Below are positions 47,064-59,526 of a stretch of 64,000 nt of DNA, piece by piece (the stretch's first letter is position 1; each line of letters starts with the position of its first letter). Under the pieces are notes generated by a model. It saw only the letters and a program-made list of their open reading frames with translations. It was not told the DNA's origin and did no database searches. The DNA comes from Ctenosaura bakeri (taxonomy: Eukaryota; Chordata; Lepidosauria; Squamata; Iguanidae). The stretch spans positions 310,001-374,000 of the forward strand of contig CAOLHI010000614.1 in the NCBI GenBank assembly GCA_948474755.1. The letters run 5' to 3'. The position numbers were made by a program, and so were the translations under genes.

Positions 47064-47919
47064 CAAATAAATATTTTAAAATCAGAAAACACTCTCCTCT
47101 GCAAAAGAAAAAAAAAGTTCTTGCTTGTGATGATTAAATATGTACTTGAGGGCAGGGTAGCTTCTCTTATCAGAAGGGTGAGTAATCTGTTCTCTGCTAT
47201 CCAGAAATCAAACCAGAGGAAACGGAAGAGATGACGTAATGTATTTAATGGCCTTAAGCCAGAACACCATCAAAAAGCATTAGTGGACTGATCATAAATT
47301 AAGCTTATTTTTTTCCTCTTTCAGACCAGAGCAGTTTCACATTACTTAGTGAAATTTAATGTGCTTAAAAAAAAAAAAAAATAGAATAAGCAATGCTGCC
47401 TCCCCAAAAAAATTCTAGTTAGCAACAATGAGAAAATAGTGGTACATTTCCCTGTCAGTTTGGTTACAGAGTTGTGTTATGTTTGTTATGAATGTTTACT
47501 GTTGCTCCCTGGTCTATATTGAAGGGATGGTTCATATAACAAGAAATTTAGAGCTGCCACCAGGTTTGAAGTAGCTTTTTAGGCATGTGCTAGTGGGGCT
47601 CTCGGTGTTGCCCCTGTTGTATCTCAGGGAAAACATATGAGGGAGTTTAGAGTGGTATACAACAGGGAGGCAAGTCAGAGGTGGGTGGCTTTGCCCTTCA
47701 AAAAGAAACCACCACCATATTTTCCCCCAAAATGCCTCCTCATCATAGCAAGGAACAGGTAGACTTTCAGCTCATGAGATTTAATTTGTTTTTTTAACTC
47801 ACCATATTGTGGTAAGGCCTTTATTGGGTCTCTGCAGTCTGTTTGTTAGGCCAACCAAAAAAGCAGAGATTTTCAGCTTGCTCAGGGCCCACATCTATGC
47901 TCTGGAACTCCCTAACTAA

Positions 47920-48172
47920 GGCTATTTCAGCATGACACTGTTATAGTGCTATTATTCCACTTTCAACATCCTATGGAACCTGGGATTTGCAGTTTAGGAG
48001 AGGGCATTTAGAATTCTCAGCCAGAAGGTGGATAGGGCAAACTAATGTTGTAAAAGATAAAGTATAAGTTGTAATGTAACAATGGTAAAAGTAATAGTGT
48101 ATTGTTTCTTAAATAGAAACAATGTATGTATGGAATGCAAACTCAGATTCAACTGGAAAAAGATGCTTGGAA

Positions 48173-48215
<43 letters not shown>

Positions 48216-48330
48216 TATAAGAATTCTTAGCCAGAGAGCTCTTTGGCCTCAGTAAATGACAAACCCCAGAATTCCACAGGATGTTGAAAGTGGGATAATA
48301 CCACTATAACAGCGCAGTGCAGAAATGGCC
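47920..48330. mobile_element. Harbinger-like MITE split by an insertion
   Basis: MITE ends GGCTATTTCAGCATGACAC and GCAGAAATGGCC are flanked by TAA at 47917-47919 and 48331-48333. The MITE is interrupted at 48026-48219, and the 16-bp stretch AGAATTCT(C/T)AGCCAGA occurs on both sides of the insert (48010-48025, 48220-48235). Confidence 0.9.
48026..48219. mobile_element. Insertion inside MITE, 16-bp duplication, (AC)n end
   Basis: A 194-bp AT-rich segment of unknown family that ends in an (AC)n run (48173-48211) and ATACATATA. The long duplicated flank suggests LINE-mediated insertion. Confidence 0.75.
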
Positions 48331-48429
48331 TAAGATGGCTCCCTCCTTGCTGTTCCTCTTTTAGCAGGTGAAGACTTCTTGTGAGGGTATTTTTTAAAAA
48401 AGAAAGTGCTTTTGAGAGCACACTGTACC

Positions 48430-48660
48430 GTTTTAATCACACTCTTCTTTAAATTGCTTTTTAACATTTTCATTTGTATGTTTTGAACTGTTATTAGTTT
48501 AATTTAATTTTAGTTTAACTGCATTTTAATGCTGATCTCTTCTACGTTTTAGCTATGTTGTACTCGTTTTAATTTGTTAACTGCCTTGACTCCTGCTTTT
48601 GGGGAAAAGGCAGGATGGTTATGATGGTGGTGTGATGATGATGATGATGATGATGATGAC
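48430..48660 (+). mobile_element. LINE-type 3' tail with (GAT)n end
   Basis: A T-rich stretch leads to GCCTTGACTCCTGCTTTTGG and GGGAAAAGGCAGGAT, followed by (GAT)n at 48634-48660. A similar structure lies at about 1520-1735. The family is not identified. Confidence 0.55.
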
Positions 48661-50909
48661 AACAATGATGGTGATGATGGAGATGCCTTTTCAGTAGGCC
48701 TGATGAAATTATTGCTTAGAATATGGACTTCGGAATATATCTTATGGTCAACATGGGCACCCATGGATTTGTATTCATTTTTTACAGAAGCCCCAAAGTC
48801 CATCAACTAGGCCAAGCACAAAATAAAAGCAGGCGTCATAAAAAAGAGGAAGAGTAGATGGAGCCTGTATATCATACACAACTTGAAAATGTTACTTATT
48901 TGTATAACGACTCCCAGAATTCTTGTTTAATCTGCCAGGTTGCAGTACCCAAAAGGAACTTGCCCAAGGTCTGGCCTACATTGGGATGATCCATACATAT
49001 TGCTCCAAGTACAAATCTTCAGATGAATTACTATGGATCAGAGATTGTAACACAACATTCTAAAACTGGACAGCAGAGCTGGATCAAGACTTAGCTGCCT
49101 TTCATCCACAGTTGTACTGTATAGGTGAGTGACACTGTGACCAAGATATGTATTTTTAAAAAATAATTTGATGAAATAGGAAACCGTCAGCACTTTTAAG
49201 TTCAGAGTCCTGTTTTTATAACTGGGCAACAGTACGGATCAACCAAGTATGTTTGCACTTTTTTTATTGTTAAACTGAAAGTCGAAGACCTTTCTGATCT
49301 ACTTCAATTCATCACCTAAGGAATCTAGAGTCTCTTCAGAACTCCCAGAATATGCCAGCTGTCATGGGAGGTGTAATCCAAAACAGTAATTTTTCTAAGC
49401 TTTGCTCCTGCTCTACCTCCTGGTAACCGTGTATGAGCTCTTATTTTCTTGCAGTGTCATATTTGCTACCTCTTCCTCAGCAAGTCCTCATAGTACAAGA
49501 CTTTGGAGTCAAGCTTGTAGCAGGTGCAGTTTGCTGGGATTAAACTATACATCTAGCACATTTGGGGAAGAAGCCTTTATGGCTGTCTTACTGTGGGAAT
49601 CACTTGCAAGAGTTATCTCAGGTCTGGAAAATGTTAATGCAAGAATTGATTCACACATGATGCTTGCAGCCTTAGATTGATTCCTATTGTGCTAATGTTA
49701 GGAAGGATAATTCCCAGGGATGGCACCATTAGACATGTAAAAATATAAATGGAACATGAGCTAGGTTTTTGAGGTTCATGTTCTAAAATTCCCTGGCTAC
49801 CCGCATTATCCTGCAGCAGTTGCAGCTAATATAGGGAGGTGACTTTCAGTTAGGGAAATAAGATTCCATGCCCAGTGTTGTCCTGCTGGTTTTACTTTTT
49901 TATATTGCATTATCTAATTTTTGTATCAAAACAGCCTGGCTGATGTAGAATTCGGAAAACAGCTTATTTATATGTAGATGCAGCTCTATGACATTTTCAA
50001 ATGCCATGCATTTGCATATGAAGGTTTCTTCTCACCCCCACCCCTCTTTCTTGAGTAAACAGATTCATTCTGCTGCAACATCCATGGTAATCTGTACAGA
50101 AACAATACTTAAAAAAAACAAAACTCTTACTCAAAACGGTAGCAACAAAAACCGAAGTTGGAGTATTAGCAGCAATATCAGTGCAAGGTAGATCAGCAAG
50201 AGGAAATTATACTAATACCAGTACTAATCATGATGTTGAAACATTTAAAACATGGACACATTACAGAAAAAAAATATTAAGCTACGGATATCAGTGGTAT
50301 TTTCTAAATTTTCTTTCTGATTGATGATCATACCTCTGATGGCAAGCAGAACACAGATAGCAAAACTGCATGACCTGAGGTTTTTGTAGAAAATAGAGGT
50401 AATCCATAACATAAATCAATATTTACAAATCAGCTTTGAAGCATAACATAGAATCTTTGTGGGTGACCTGAAAAAGGCCAGAGATCAAATTCATTTTCAT
50501 AACTATCAGAGTGGGATTGATTATTATTATTATTTTCAGGCAGGCATTCTATTGAAGGGCAAGTATTTGCCCTCAAAAAGGCCAAGAAGCTGCCCAAGAA
50601 GTCACTGTTCAATTCCTGCCCCTTTCAATTATCCTGTCAATTGTTTCCTAGTATTCTTCCACAACATGAAGACAAATGAGTACAGAAAAAAAATCTTTAT
50701 TGTTTCCAAGATAGGAGAGGAAAAATACCCAATACTGCCTGGTTTTGGACATAATATTCCTAGTAAGGAAGGAACCAGCGGTGGGTCTTACATTTCCAGT
50801 GTGCATTGCCCTTTTGTACTGATCCTGGCTAGCTTCAACTACAGTTCTTTACCTGTATGAAGTGGGGGAATGGGGTTTAATATTTGGTTCTTTTTTTTTC
50901 TCCCTTAAA

Positions 50910-51005
50910 AGGTGTGCTCTCAAGTAATTTCTGACTTCCTAAGGGGTATCTTGACAAGATTTGTTCAGTGTGGGTTTGCCTTTGACTTCCTTTGAGACTA
51001 AGGAC
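50910..51005 (-). mobile_element. Sauria-type SINE fragment
   Basis: TCTCAAGTAATTTCTGACTT then TTGACAAGATTTGTTCAG in reverse orientation. The head is missing. Confidence 0.7.
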
Positions 51006-51206
51006 TTATCACATGAGGCTCCTCTCCTTCTACAATTGTCTGTAAAAATGCCATTTAATCGGGATTGCTCTCTTTCCTTGCTCACCTTCAGAAACATTCT
51101 GGGATGACAGTGTCCACTTGCACTAAAACTGTATTGCTCACAGTATTTGGGACTGTGCACCCACTAGGTCTCCAAGACTTTAACCTTATCCCTTTTATTG
51201 TTTGGT

Positions 51207-51213
<7 letters not shown>

Positions 51214-51244
<31 letters not shown>
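51214..51244. repeat. (CA)n microsatellite
   Basis: About 15 CA units. Confidence 0.95.
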
Positions 51245-51246
<2 letters not shown>

Positions 51247-51537
51247 CATACAGATGCCTCCACATGTAAATATAAATGAAAACAGTGATCTTTTTAAAAT
51301 ACTTTTTTTTTTGAGGGAGGTTTTTGGTCCTGATTGGAAGAGATCAGTGTTCCCAGACTTAACTAATCACTGGCAGAGGAAAGTTGACAGTCACTGCTCT
51401 ATCTAGCTGATCTATCCCTGGCTTTCATGCAGCAGTGATCAGTATGTCTCAAGGAAGAAACAGCAAATAATAGGAAGAAGTTAACAAAAAAAGTGCTTTT
51501 TTAAAACTGTAAGCCTCTCCTCTTACATTTCCAGGTA

Positions 51538-51567
51538 GGTGTGTGTGGGTGTGTGTGTGTGTGTGTG

Positions 51568-51602
<35 letters not shown>
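51538..51602. repeat. (GT)n(GA)n compound microsatellite
   Basis: A GT run switches directly to a GA run near 51570. Confidence 0.95.
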
Positions 51603-51603
<1 letters not shown>

Positions 51604-51939
51604 CCCTTAGCACACCATGGTGTTGTAGTATTTTAGCAACAAACTCCAGAATGGGGCTGTATTTCCTTTGATCAACAGTTCTCCCGCTCAAAGCATGCCT
51701 ACTGACCACCCAAAATTAGAATAAAAGTGCAACTGAACTTTCACACAGGAAATCATAGTATGACAGTAGCAGGAACAGAGGTCATTAATGGATCTTTTTG
51801 TGTTAGTAAAAAGAATTGCTTTTAAAACAGTCTTCCATGAGACAACAACAGAAAAACAACAACATCAAGTGGGAAGCTGTAACAGAAGGCACATTTATCC
51901 TGATGCTATTGCGATTTACCTGCTTTGTGTGATGAGGCC

Positions 51940-52055
51940 TTAAGAGAATGTGACTTTCTGAAAGTCAGCTAGTAGGTTTCCATGGCTAAGCTGGGATTTG
52001 AATCCTGGCTTTCTGGAGTCCTGCTGCACTTAGACCACTACACTATCCGGGATCT
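51940..52055 (-). mobile_element. Sauria-type SINE fragment
   Basis: GTTTCCATGGCTAAGCTGGG then GACCACTACACTATCCGG, the reverse tRNA-like head. Confidence 0.75.
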
Positions 52056-55000
52056 ATGGTTTATTAAGCAAGATCTTAAATATTAACTGACAGCTTCTGC
52101 CATTTTTTACAGAACAGTGAGATGCAGGTTAAGCTATCCAGGACTGGTGTGCCAAAAATTGGTGTGCAAAGGAAGAGGATGATAAGTTGACACTTCTTTG
52201 ATTGCTAAACCCATGGTTTAGAAAACTGTGCTTAACCCTGAGCAGATTATTCTCTCCTATCATTTAACCTTTGGCAAATTGACATCTGTAATTCAGGACA
52301 GTAACATCAGTCCACTGAAATGTGTATATTCAGATTTTAAGAATGTGATTTAGCAAATCTGTGGATGTTGTAGTCAACTGGTTCAATCAAAGAGTTGAGA
52401 ACACATCCCTGTTGAACCAAAGGGGATCTATTTTTTTAAAAAAATCTTGTTATATCTTGGCCCTATTGCTTCCATTTCTGTTGCTGAACATGTTCAGAAT
52501 GAAACTACAACAGGTTTTCTATGCACAGTGAATTCAATTTCAATTGTTTAATTATATGTCTTTCTGTCTATAAAAACTTTGTGTTTATCGTATGCCATTA
52601 TGAATTAAACGATATCCTGAGAATGAGGCAGAGAAGAACAATTTATGCTTTAAGTACTGAGGTCTGATACAGCTCAATAGGAAAGTAGATTATCGCCATT
52701 ATTAGAAATCTATGTACATGTTGACAGTCCTTGACCATTCTTATTGGCATGGCAGTGCCACTAAACAGAATAGATCAGTGAATGAAATATATCCATGACA
52801 ACCAGTTCCTTCAATAGGTCTCTAGATCAAGAAACATGTGTGCAGAACCAAGTAATCCCCCCACCAAATGAAGACTCTGCCACCCCTACCAACTACAAGA
52901 ACAACAGTAATAACATCATTCTTGAAATCATCAAAATGCATTCATCTAATGTACTGATTCTGTTTTCAAGAACTATGCAGCAAAATACATATTTACAGAT
53001 AAAAAGAAATGAGAGAAACAAAATGAGCATCCAACAAAAGAAGTATCAGGGAATCTCTTCATCAAACAAAATATCAAATATCTTTCATTTCCCATACAAA
53101 GGGAGCTTGGCTTTCAAAGGAAGAATGAGGTGGGGGGCAGGAGCCAGAAAGAATAGGATGACCAGTGAGAATGCTGGTAGATAGCATCAGATGTGACAAA
53201 TTGGCTGAGCTGACAGAAAGTTGATGAACTCTTTTGATATGACCCTAAAAATAGCAAGGAGATGCTTGCTTGCTGACACTTCTTTAATGGCAGATGGATA
53301 TGCATGACCTAACTTTTAAGACAAGTGTCAGGAATATTGATGTGTGGAGTATAGAAGATCATTTTGCTGGCACTGCTGCAGGAGATGGTTTGCATGATTA
53401 ATGATGTTTCTTGGGTTTCTTTTCCCCAGGGGAAGATATAGGATGAACCTCTGTCACCCCAAAGGTACAAAGGAGTTCTGGATGAGCAGGAAGAGATGTC
53501 TTTACCCACAAAGAAAATGCCCCTTTCTACACTGGGGAAAAAGAACAGCAGAGCAAAAAGGTACTGACAATGCTGATGGCCAAGAGCGTTCAGCCTGTCT
53601 AACTGTGATGTGTTTCTATGACTGCCACAGGGGGAAAAATTGATCAGATTGTTCCAAGTCTAGGTTTGGGATGCTCAAAAAACTAGATCTGAAGATTATG
53701 TGTCTCTTCAAAACAGTATTAATGCTTCCCCAGAGTAAACAGCAAGACAGGCAAACAAGCTTAATGTGGTGTAAGGTGACAGAGATGGTGACCTCGCAGG
53801 TGTAAGAAACTGGCTTTTGGAGTAGAGAATGAAGAGCAAGAATAGAACAACAGGCAGCTGAGCATCACTTGAAAAGGAAAGATTATAAGAGCAAAGTCAT
53901 ACTGCTGTGTTTTTTTTTCAAGATCACAGTTGGTGCAATTTTTCAAAGTTTGGTTTCTATGCTCTGTGGGATTTGCCTAGAAAGCAAAATCTGGGATGAA
54001 TTCAGGGTTCCTTCCTAGATGACACATCTGGGAAAATCTGGGAGAACCATCTGAGTTTTGATTGGATTAGAAGAATTTCTGTGAGAGAACTATTGTTAAG
54101 GAGCGTGTGTATGTGTGTGTGATCTCAACATTGGCAGACAGGTTGTTATTACTTTTGCATACTTGTCAGCTACTTGCATGGAGTGGGCAAAGTACTTTTT
54201 CTATCCATTATCACTAAAATATCCTTAAATATGAAGATTCTTACAAGTACAATATGTATTTAGAAGTGTCTCCAAAATATATAGTATAGCTTACTCCCAC
54301 GTAAGTATGCAGAGGATAGATCGCAAGCAACCTTCCTTTATCAAGAGTGTGCTCAACAACAATAGCTCTCCTAATTTTCTCAGTGCTTGATCATTTAGTA
54401 AACTTTTGATTGATAAGTCCTGAGGAGGTTCAACTGCATTGGACTCTTGGTAGTCCAACTTTGCTAGATAACTTGGGAGGGTTAAGGAAGAATTATGGCC
54501 AATTATGTGAATGAGCCCTTCATGAAGTAATGCCAAGGAGTCTAGTTCTTTTGGGATATGGAGGCAATAAAGTCACCACTGGATAAAAGGAATGCAGATA
54601 CTGACTGAAGTCTCTACCTAAAGCAAGCCCCCCGCCCCCAGAACAATTCACATCTCCAATCAGCTGTTGGAGATCCAGAGAAACAACAGCAGAGTTTCCC
54701 ATGCCAGTTGTATGCAGTAGGTTGCCAGCTCTTCTGGTTTGCATTGAGCTCTCTCAGGCTGATCTTGCAGTGTTTTTATACACAAAACCTCTCTAGACTA
54801 TGTGCAGTTCTGCACTCCTACCAATCACACCTGTTCCTACCTGTTCTAGATGCATGTTTCTGAGTGATACCACCCGTGTTTAATCTATTCCTCTAAACAA
54901 GCAGATTGAAAATTGTCATCCTGCTAACTACTTATCTATGTTTATATCTAATGGGTTAGGGATGCATCTTAATAGGTGGCTGTTCTTCCCTACATCCCAA

Positions 55001-55386
55001 GACCATGCTGAACATGTGGTGATGTTGCACAAGTCAGATGTTGGTGTTATACAAGATTAACACCAATGAAGGCCAGAATTTGGCACTGGCTGAAGCTGCA
55101 GAGGCTTCTGTGAGAAATAAGCTAAGAATGTTAGCATAACAAGCCAAGAAGGTTAACATAATAGGATAATCTGCACATGTCACCCTAATCTTCCTTCTAC
55201 AAAGTTCTCCCATTCTCTACCCCCTGCTACATCTGATTGAAAAGGCAAGATGTTATCAAGAAGATAACAGACAAGCCAAAGAAATAACTCCATGACTAAC
55301 CATGGATTCTAACCATGGAAAGAGACAATCCAGAACCCTGACCTTGATTATTTTTTTTTATGTAGATGTGGGAGCCATGACTCCTG

Positions 55387-55411
55387 GTTGTTGTTGTTGT
55401 TGTTGTTGTTT
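55387..55411. repeat. (GTT)n microsatellite
   Basis: Eight GTT units. Confidence 0.9.
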
Positions 55412-56497
55412 TTAATTTGGATGGGAAGACTCTGTTGGTTTCAGAGTATAAAACTCCCTACAGGTCCATGTAAATTACAGGTTGTACAATTCCCACACCT
55501 GGCTGGGTTGCTTTCACTACATTTAGCCACTATGCTGGGGTGAACTCAACTTGTCATGATGTTTAAACATTGTCATTGTGGTGACATACTCCATCTGTAC
55601 TTTTGTGACCCATACCCTTTCTACAATTCTGACACATTTTATCCTGCCTTCCAAATCTTAGCATCTCAGACACTATGGTGACATGCTTTTATGACACCCA
55701 TATACAATGAACACATCCCCCTGAATGCATGTCATTCTTGGGAGAAGGGAGTGGTAACTATGCCATTATATGTATTTTGTTTTTCTGTGTAAACACAGAC
55801 GTCATCTATGTTTCATGCCTATATCCTCTCTGTTCATTTCAGATCAATATCAGCAGCATTGCCTAGGAAAATGTGAGCTACTGCTGCTAACAAGATGACT
55901 AAGCGTGGATCAATAAAGCAAGCAAAGGCTTCTGACTGAGAAGCCCCTGAACAAAAGGAAAGCTTTTGAGCCAGCCAGAGTGCTTTCCCCTGCTCAAACT
56001 GTGACCTGCAAAGTAAGTGTGAATGCTGTTAATTGTAAGATACCCTGATATGACAGCAAGCAAGATCGGATGAAGCCAAAAGGAGGGCTTTGTGAATTTA
56101 TGACTTTTGTTAAGCATCACATACCAACTCATTCTCACTGGAAGCAAAAATGGAGGGTGGGGATATCACATTTTGACAGACATACATGCAGAACTGCTAT
56201 AGAGATAATTTTGGCCTTGAGGAAGGGTTTTGCTTCAATTCCTCCCACATCCTAAAAGCCACACAATTCTAGAACTACTACTAAAATTATACGATGTCCC
56301 TATATACACATATATATCTGCAAGCTTTTCTGATGGGCAGCTACCACTCTTATTTATAAAAATACATTTTCTCAAATGTCAAAAAAATCAGGGAAAAAAT
56401 GGAAATGAGAAGGAAAGAATCTTCATATCTTGATATATAAAAAAGTCCTATCTGTATAAACATGTATCAGCTTAGAATAATGTCATGTAAATTTACC

Positions 56498-57030
56498 TTG
56501 CCCAAATACCCTAAAGGCACCAGATCCCATCTGATATTGGAAGCTAAACAGGGTCAGTCGCTGGCTAGTGCTTGCATAGGAGACCACCAACAAATACCAG
56601 GAGCTGTAGGCTGCATTTCAGAGAAAGAAACTGGCAAAACTACCTCTGAATATTCATGGATTCTGCATCCACAGATTCAACCAATTGTGCTTTGAAAATA
56701 TTTTTTAAAAAATCCAAAAAGCAAACATTGATTTTTCTCTGAGCACTACACTGATGTGTAGGCATACCCTGCTGTAGCCTCTCACCATTTCATCTCACTT
56801 TCTCCAGCACTCATTTGAGTTGTTCACCCTATTATACAAAGGACACCATTTGTCTGTGCCACTGTATACAATGGGACTTTAGCATCCATGGATTTTGATA
56901 TCCGGGGGTGGGGGTCCTAGAACCAAACCCCAGGAGATACTGAGGGCCCACTGTATTCCTTGCCTAAGAAAACCCTATGGGTTTCATCGGGTCATCATAA
57001 GTCTACAGGTGACTTGAAGGCAGATACACT
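56498..57030 (+). mobile_element. 5S rRNA-derived SINE, interrupted
   Basis: GATCCCATCTGATATTGGAA and GCTAAACAGGGTCAG, then GGAGACCACCAACAAATACC, derive from the 5S rRNA interior (its pol III promoter region). The tail CAGGTGACTTGAAGGCAGAT is of Sauria type. The SINE is split at a TA by the element at 56653-56953. It lacks the 5S 5' segment, so it is not a 5S gene. Confidence 0.9.
56653..56953. mobile_element. Pogo/Tigger-like MITE nested in 5S SINE
   Basis: TTCATGGATTCTGCATCCAC and AGATTCAACCAATTGTG on the left; GGATTTTGATATCCGGGG and GGGCCCACTG on the right. The layout resembles MER2-type Tigger MITEs of mammals. TA lies on both sides (56651-56652, 56954-56955). The outermost left terminal repeat is missing. 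Confidence 0.82.
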
Positions 57031-57169
57031 CACAAACTTAAATTTTAAGAATAACTTCAACATTGTAAAGCATTGTGGCATTTTTGTGTGTGTTAAAAAG
57101 CACAAAAAAATTATGAAACTTTCACTTCCAGATCTACACTCTCTGCATATAAACATCGCTGTCATACTA

Positions 57170-57325
57170 ATTTTGTTCTTCTATGCCTTTAAGTTGACTG
57201 CAACCATTGCACAGGATTTTTATCAAAGATTACCCAGTGGGTTTCCAGGGCCGAGTGGAGATGTGAATCTTGGTTGCTAAGGATCCTAGTCCAACACTCA
57301 AATCATTACACTATGGTAGTTCTGG
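57170..57325 (-). mobile_element. Sauria-type SINE, diverged
   Basis: GCCTTTAAGTTGACTGCAAC, TTACCCAGTGGGTTTCCAGG and AATCATTACACTATGGTAG in reverse orientation. Confidence 0.75.
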
Positions 57326-57453
57326 TTATACTAATCGCACACACACACAATCACACACAAGGAACAAAAGGGACTAATTACATAAGACATGGCCAACTAC
57401 CTACTCAAGACCTGCCATTCTGCAGAATGGGGTCTTTTGCTTAGGGAGATTCA

Positions 57454-57655
57454 GGCCATTTCCACCCTACACTGTTCTAGTGCTATTATTCTACTTTTGA
57501 CATCCTGTCAAATTCTGGGGTTTGTAGTTTACTGAGGCCAAAGAGCTCTCTGGCTGGGAATCCTAAGGGCCCCTCCCTAAACTGCAAACCCCAGGATTCC
57601 ATAGGATGGTAAAAGTGGTATAATAGCACTATAACAGTGTAGGGTGGAAATGGCC
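57454..57655. mobile_element. Harbinger-like palindromic MITE
   Basis: GGCCATTTCCACCCTACAC to GTAGGGTGGAAATGGCC, one of the best-kept copies. The flanks are TCA and TTA. Confidence 0.9.
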
Positions 57656-57837
57656 TTAGAGAGTCAGGAAAACACCAGCTGAAATTTCATGTCAACACAT
57701 AGAATTACAGTGCCCCTTCATATCGGAAAATCTAATTCTTTCAGGTTTTCTATGTCATTGCTTAAGACATTCTTAGAGCCTAAACGGTGACAGCCACATT
57801 GAGACAGAGAAATGCATTGGTATTTTTCTAGAGCCAC

Positions 57838-58078
57838 AGGCCCTGGTGGCGCAGTGGTTAAATGCCAGTACTGCAAGCCACAAGGTTGTGAGTTCGATCC
57901 TGCTGGGCTCCAAGGTTGACTCAGCCTTCCATCCTTTTGCAGGTCGGTAAAATGAGTACCCAGCTTGTTGGGGGCATGTATAGAAAATGTTTCGAAATAC
58001 ATGCTATTTGTAAGTTGTTCGCCGCCTCGATCCATATGGAGAGGTGGGATACAAATAAAAAAAAAAAAAAAAAAAAAG
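57838..58078 (+). mobile_element. tRNA SINE with L2-like tail and long poly-A
   Basis: GCCCTGGTGGCGCAGTGGTT is the A-box region and GTTGTGAGTTCGATCCTGC the B box. The body has GACTCAGCCTTCCATCC and GTACCCAGCTTGTTGGGGG, and the 3' end is GGGATACAAAT plus about 20 A. The long pure A tail suggests a recent insertion. Confidence 0.92.
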
Positions 58079-58619
58079 TAGTCAAGTCTCTAGATCAGCT
58101 ACTTAGTAAGTGTCTTACTAGTAAGTTATTGGAAGTTATTGGAAGACACTAGTAACTTAAGTGTCGTTAGCCCACTCCACCAATCCTGCCTTACTGCAAG
58201 TGATGGAAGTCTATTCTCTTGGCCATCAGGAGGCATCAGAGTGATGTTTCCACTGCCCCCTCCCCTCCTGGGAATGATCTCTAGCACAACAATCAGAAGC
58301 AGGGTCCCTGTTGCAGTTCCTCTGCACACAGGAGATCACTCACAAAAGGGGCATGGAAATGTCAGTGTGCTGCTGCACTCTGATGAACAGGAGAACAGAT
58401 CCTCCTTGCTCACAGTGGCTGCAGCCTGATAAAGCAAGATTGGGAACTTTAACAATCCATAGGTATTTACTATACTATTAAATCTGTAGAGATCAATGAA
58501 TATGAATCAGTTGTTAATGTGTAAAATTGATATTCCAGCCAATTTTTATTTTTTCTAAAAATATATATATTTATAATCTTTCCACTACCTAAGGGACATC
58601 AGCCTACCCTGCCAAATTG

Positions 58620-59130
58620 ATATTGAAGCATGAGGGCTCATCCAGACTGGCCCCAAATGCTAAGATTTGAAGGGAATTGTTGCTGTACTGTTCTTTTTCT
58701 ATTTAAAAAAGGGCCTAAACAAGATACATTCAGTCCCAGTCTACTGGGAGAAAATTCTTGGGACCAGACATGACTTTTTTGAACCCAGGGTGGGAGGAGT
58801 TGTTGTTGTTTTTTTTTTAAATATCCCAGGAGATTCTGATTAAGGCAGGTTAAAGTCTGGCTCCATTGTCTCCCTTTCCCCCATACTTCTGGATGGTGAA
58901 ATCTTGAATGAGGGCACAGAGGTTCTCCTCTGATCTTTCTTCCATTAAGTCCAGGGAGATAGGAATTCTCACCCACACCAAGCACCATAAGAAAAGGAGA
59001 AAGCCCTGGTATGTATTTCCATGTGCGTGGAACATCCTGGAACACCTGTGGTAAGGCATGCTGCCAACCACAGAACAATCTGTCAAATCCTGGGTCTGTT
59101 GGCCAATCAGGATGAGTCCTGAACATGCCC
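58620..59130. repeat. Unclassified interspersed repeat, copy 1
   Basis: It shares TTGCTGTACTG, a TTTTTTGAACCCAGG block, a GATTAA(A/G)GCAGG block, a TCCATTGTCTCCC block and flanking order with 60600-61140. Coding potential is not convincing. Confidence 0.7.
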
Positions 59131-59229
59131 AGTGAGGACAGAATACTGATTCTTATGGGAGGCAGGCAACCAGTGGGAATAGGAATGGAAAAGAGTAGCT
59201 TGGGTTCTGGTTTTCAAGGCTGGGATTCC

Positions 59230-59354
59230 ACATGGAAAACAGTTGTGTGAACTAAATAGCAGTGGCTAGAAAATAGATAAATGTTGTAGAAATCATTCTA
59301 TTCTAATGGTTTGATCTGGTGCCTTTAGGGTATTTGGGCAAGGTAAATTTACAT
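59230..59354. repeat. Chimeric 125-bp insertion with 12-bp flanking duplication
   Basis: It is flanked by GGCTGGGATTCC at 59218-59229 and 59355-59366. Its left part (to about 59313) is about 96% like 62783-62866. Its right part (59313-59354) is an exact reverse complement of 56485-56526. Confidence 0.85.
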
Positions 59355-59526
59355 GGCTGGGATTCCCCTTTCAAAGTGGCAGTAGCAAAGCTCCTTCTTT
59401 ACCCTCATTTTTTAAAAAAATGCTGTTAACCTTACAAGCAAAAGTAACAATTGTGTTAGTGGCTCATCACTATTCTGCTTCCACCAAATACCCTGATATG
59501 ATAGTTATGATGCTTTTAAAAAGGGC

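Noticed and set aside
56500..56600. 5S rRNA gene
   Set aside because: Only the internal promoter-like part resembles 5S; the 5' segment is missing and a SINE tail follows.
57845..57912. tRNA gene
   Set aside because: A and B boxes are present, but the sequence continues into a SINE body with a poly-A end and lacks a foldable acceptor stem.
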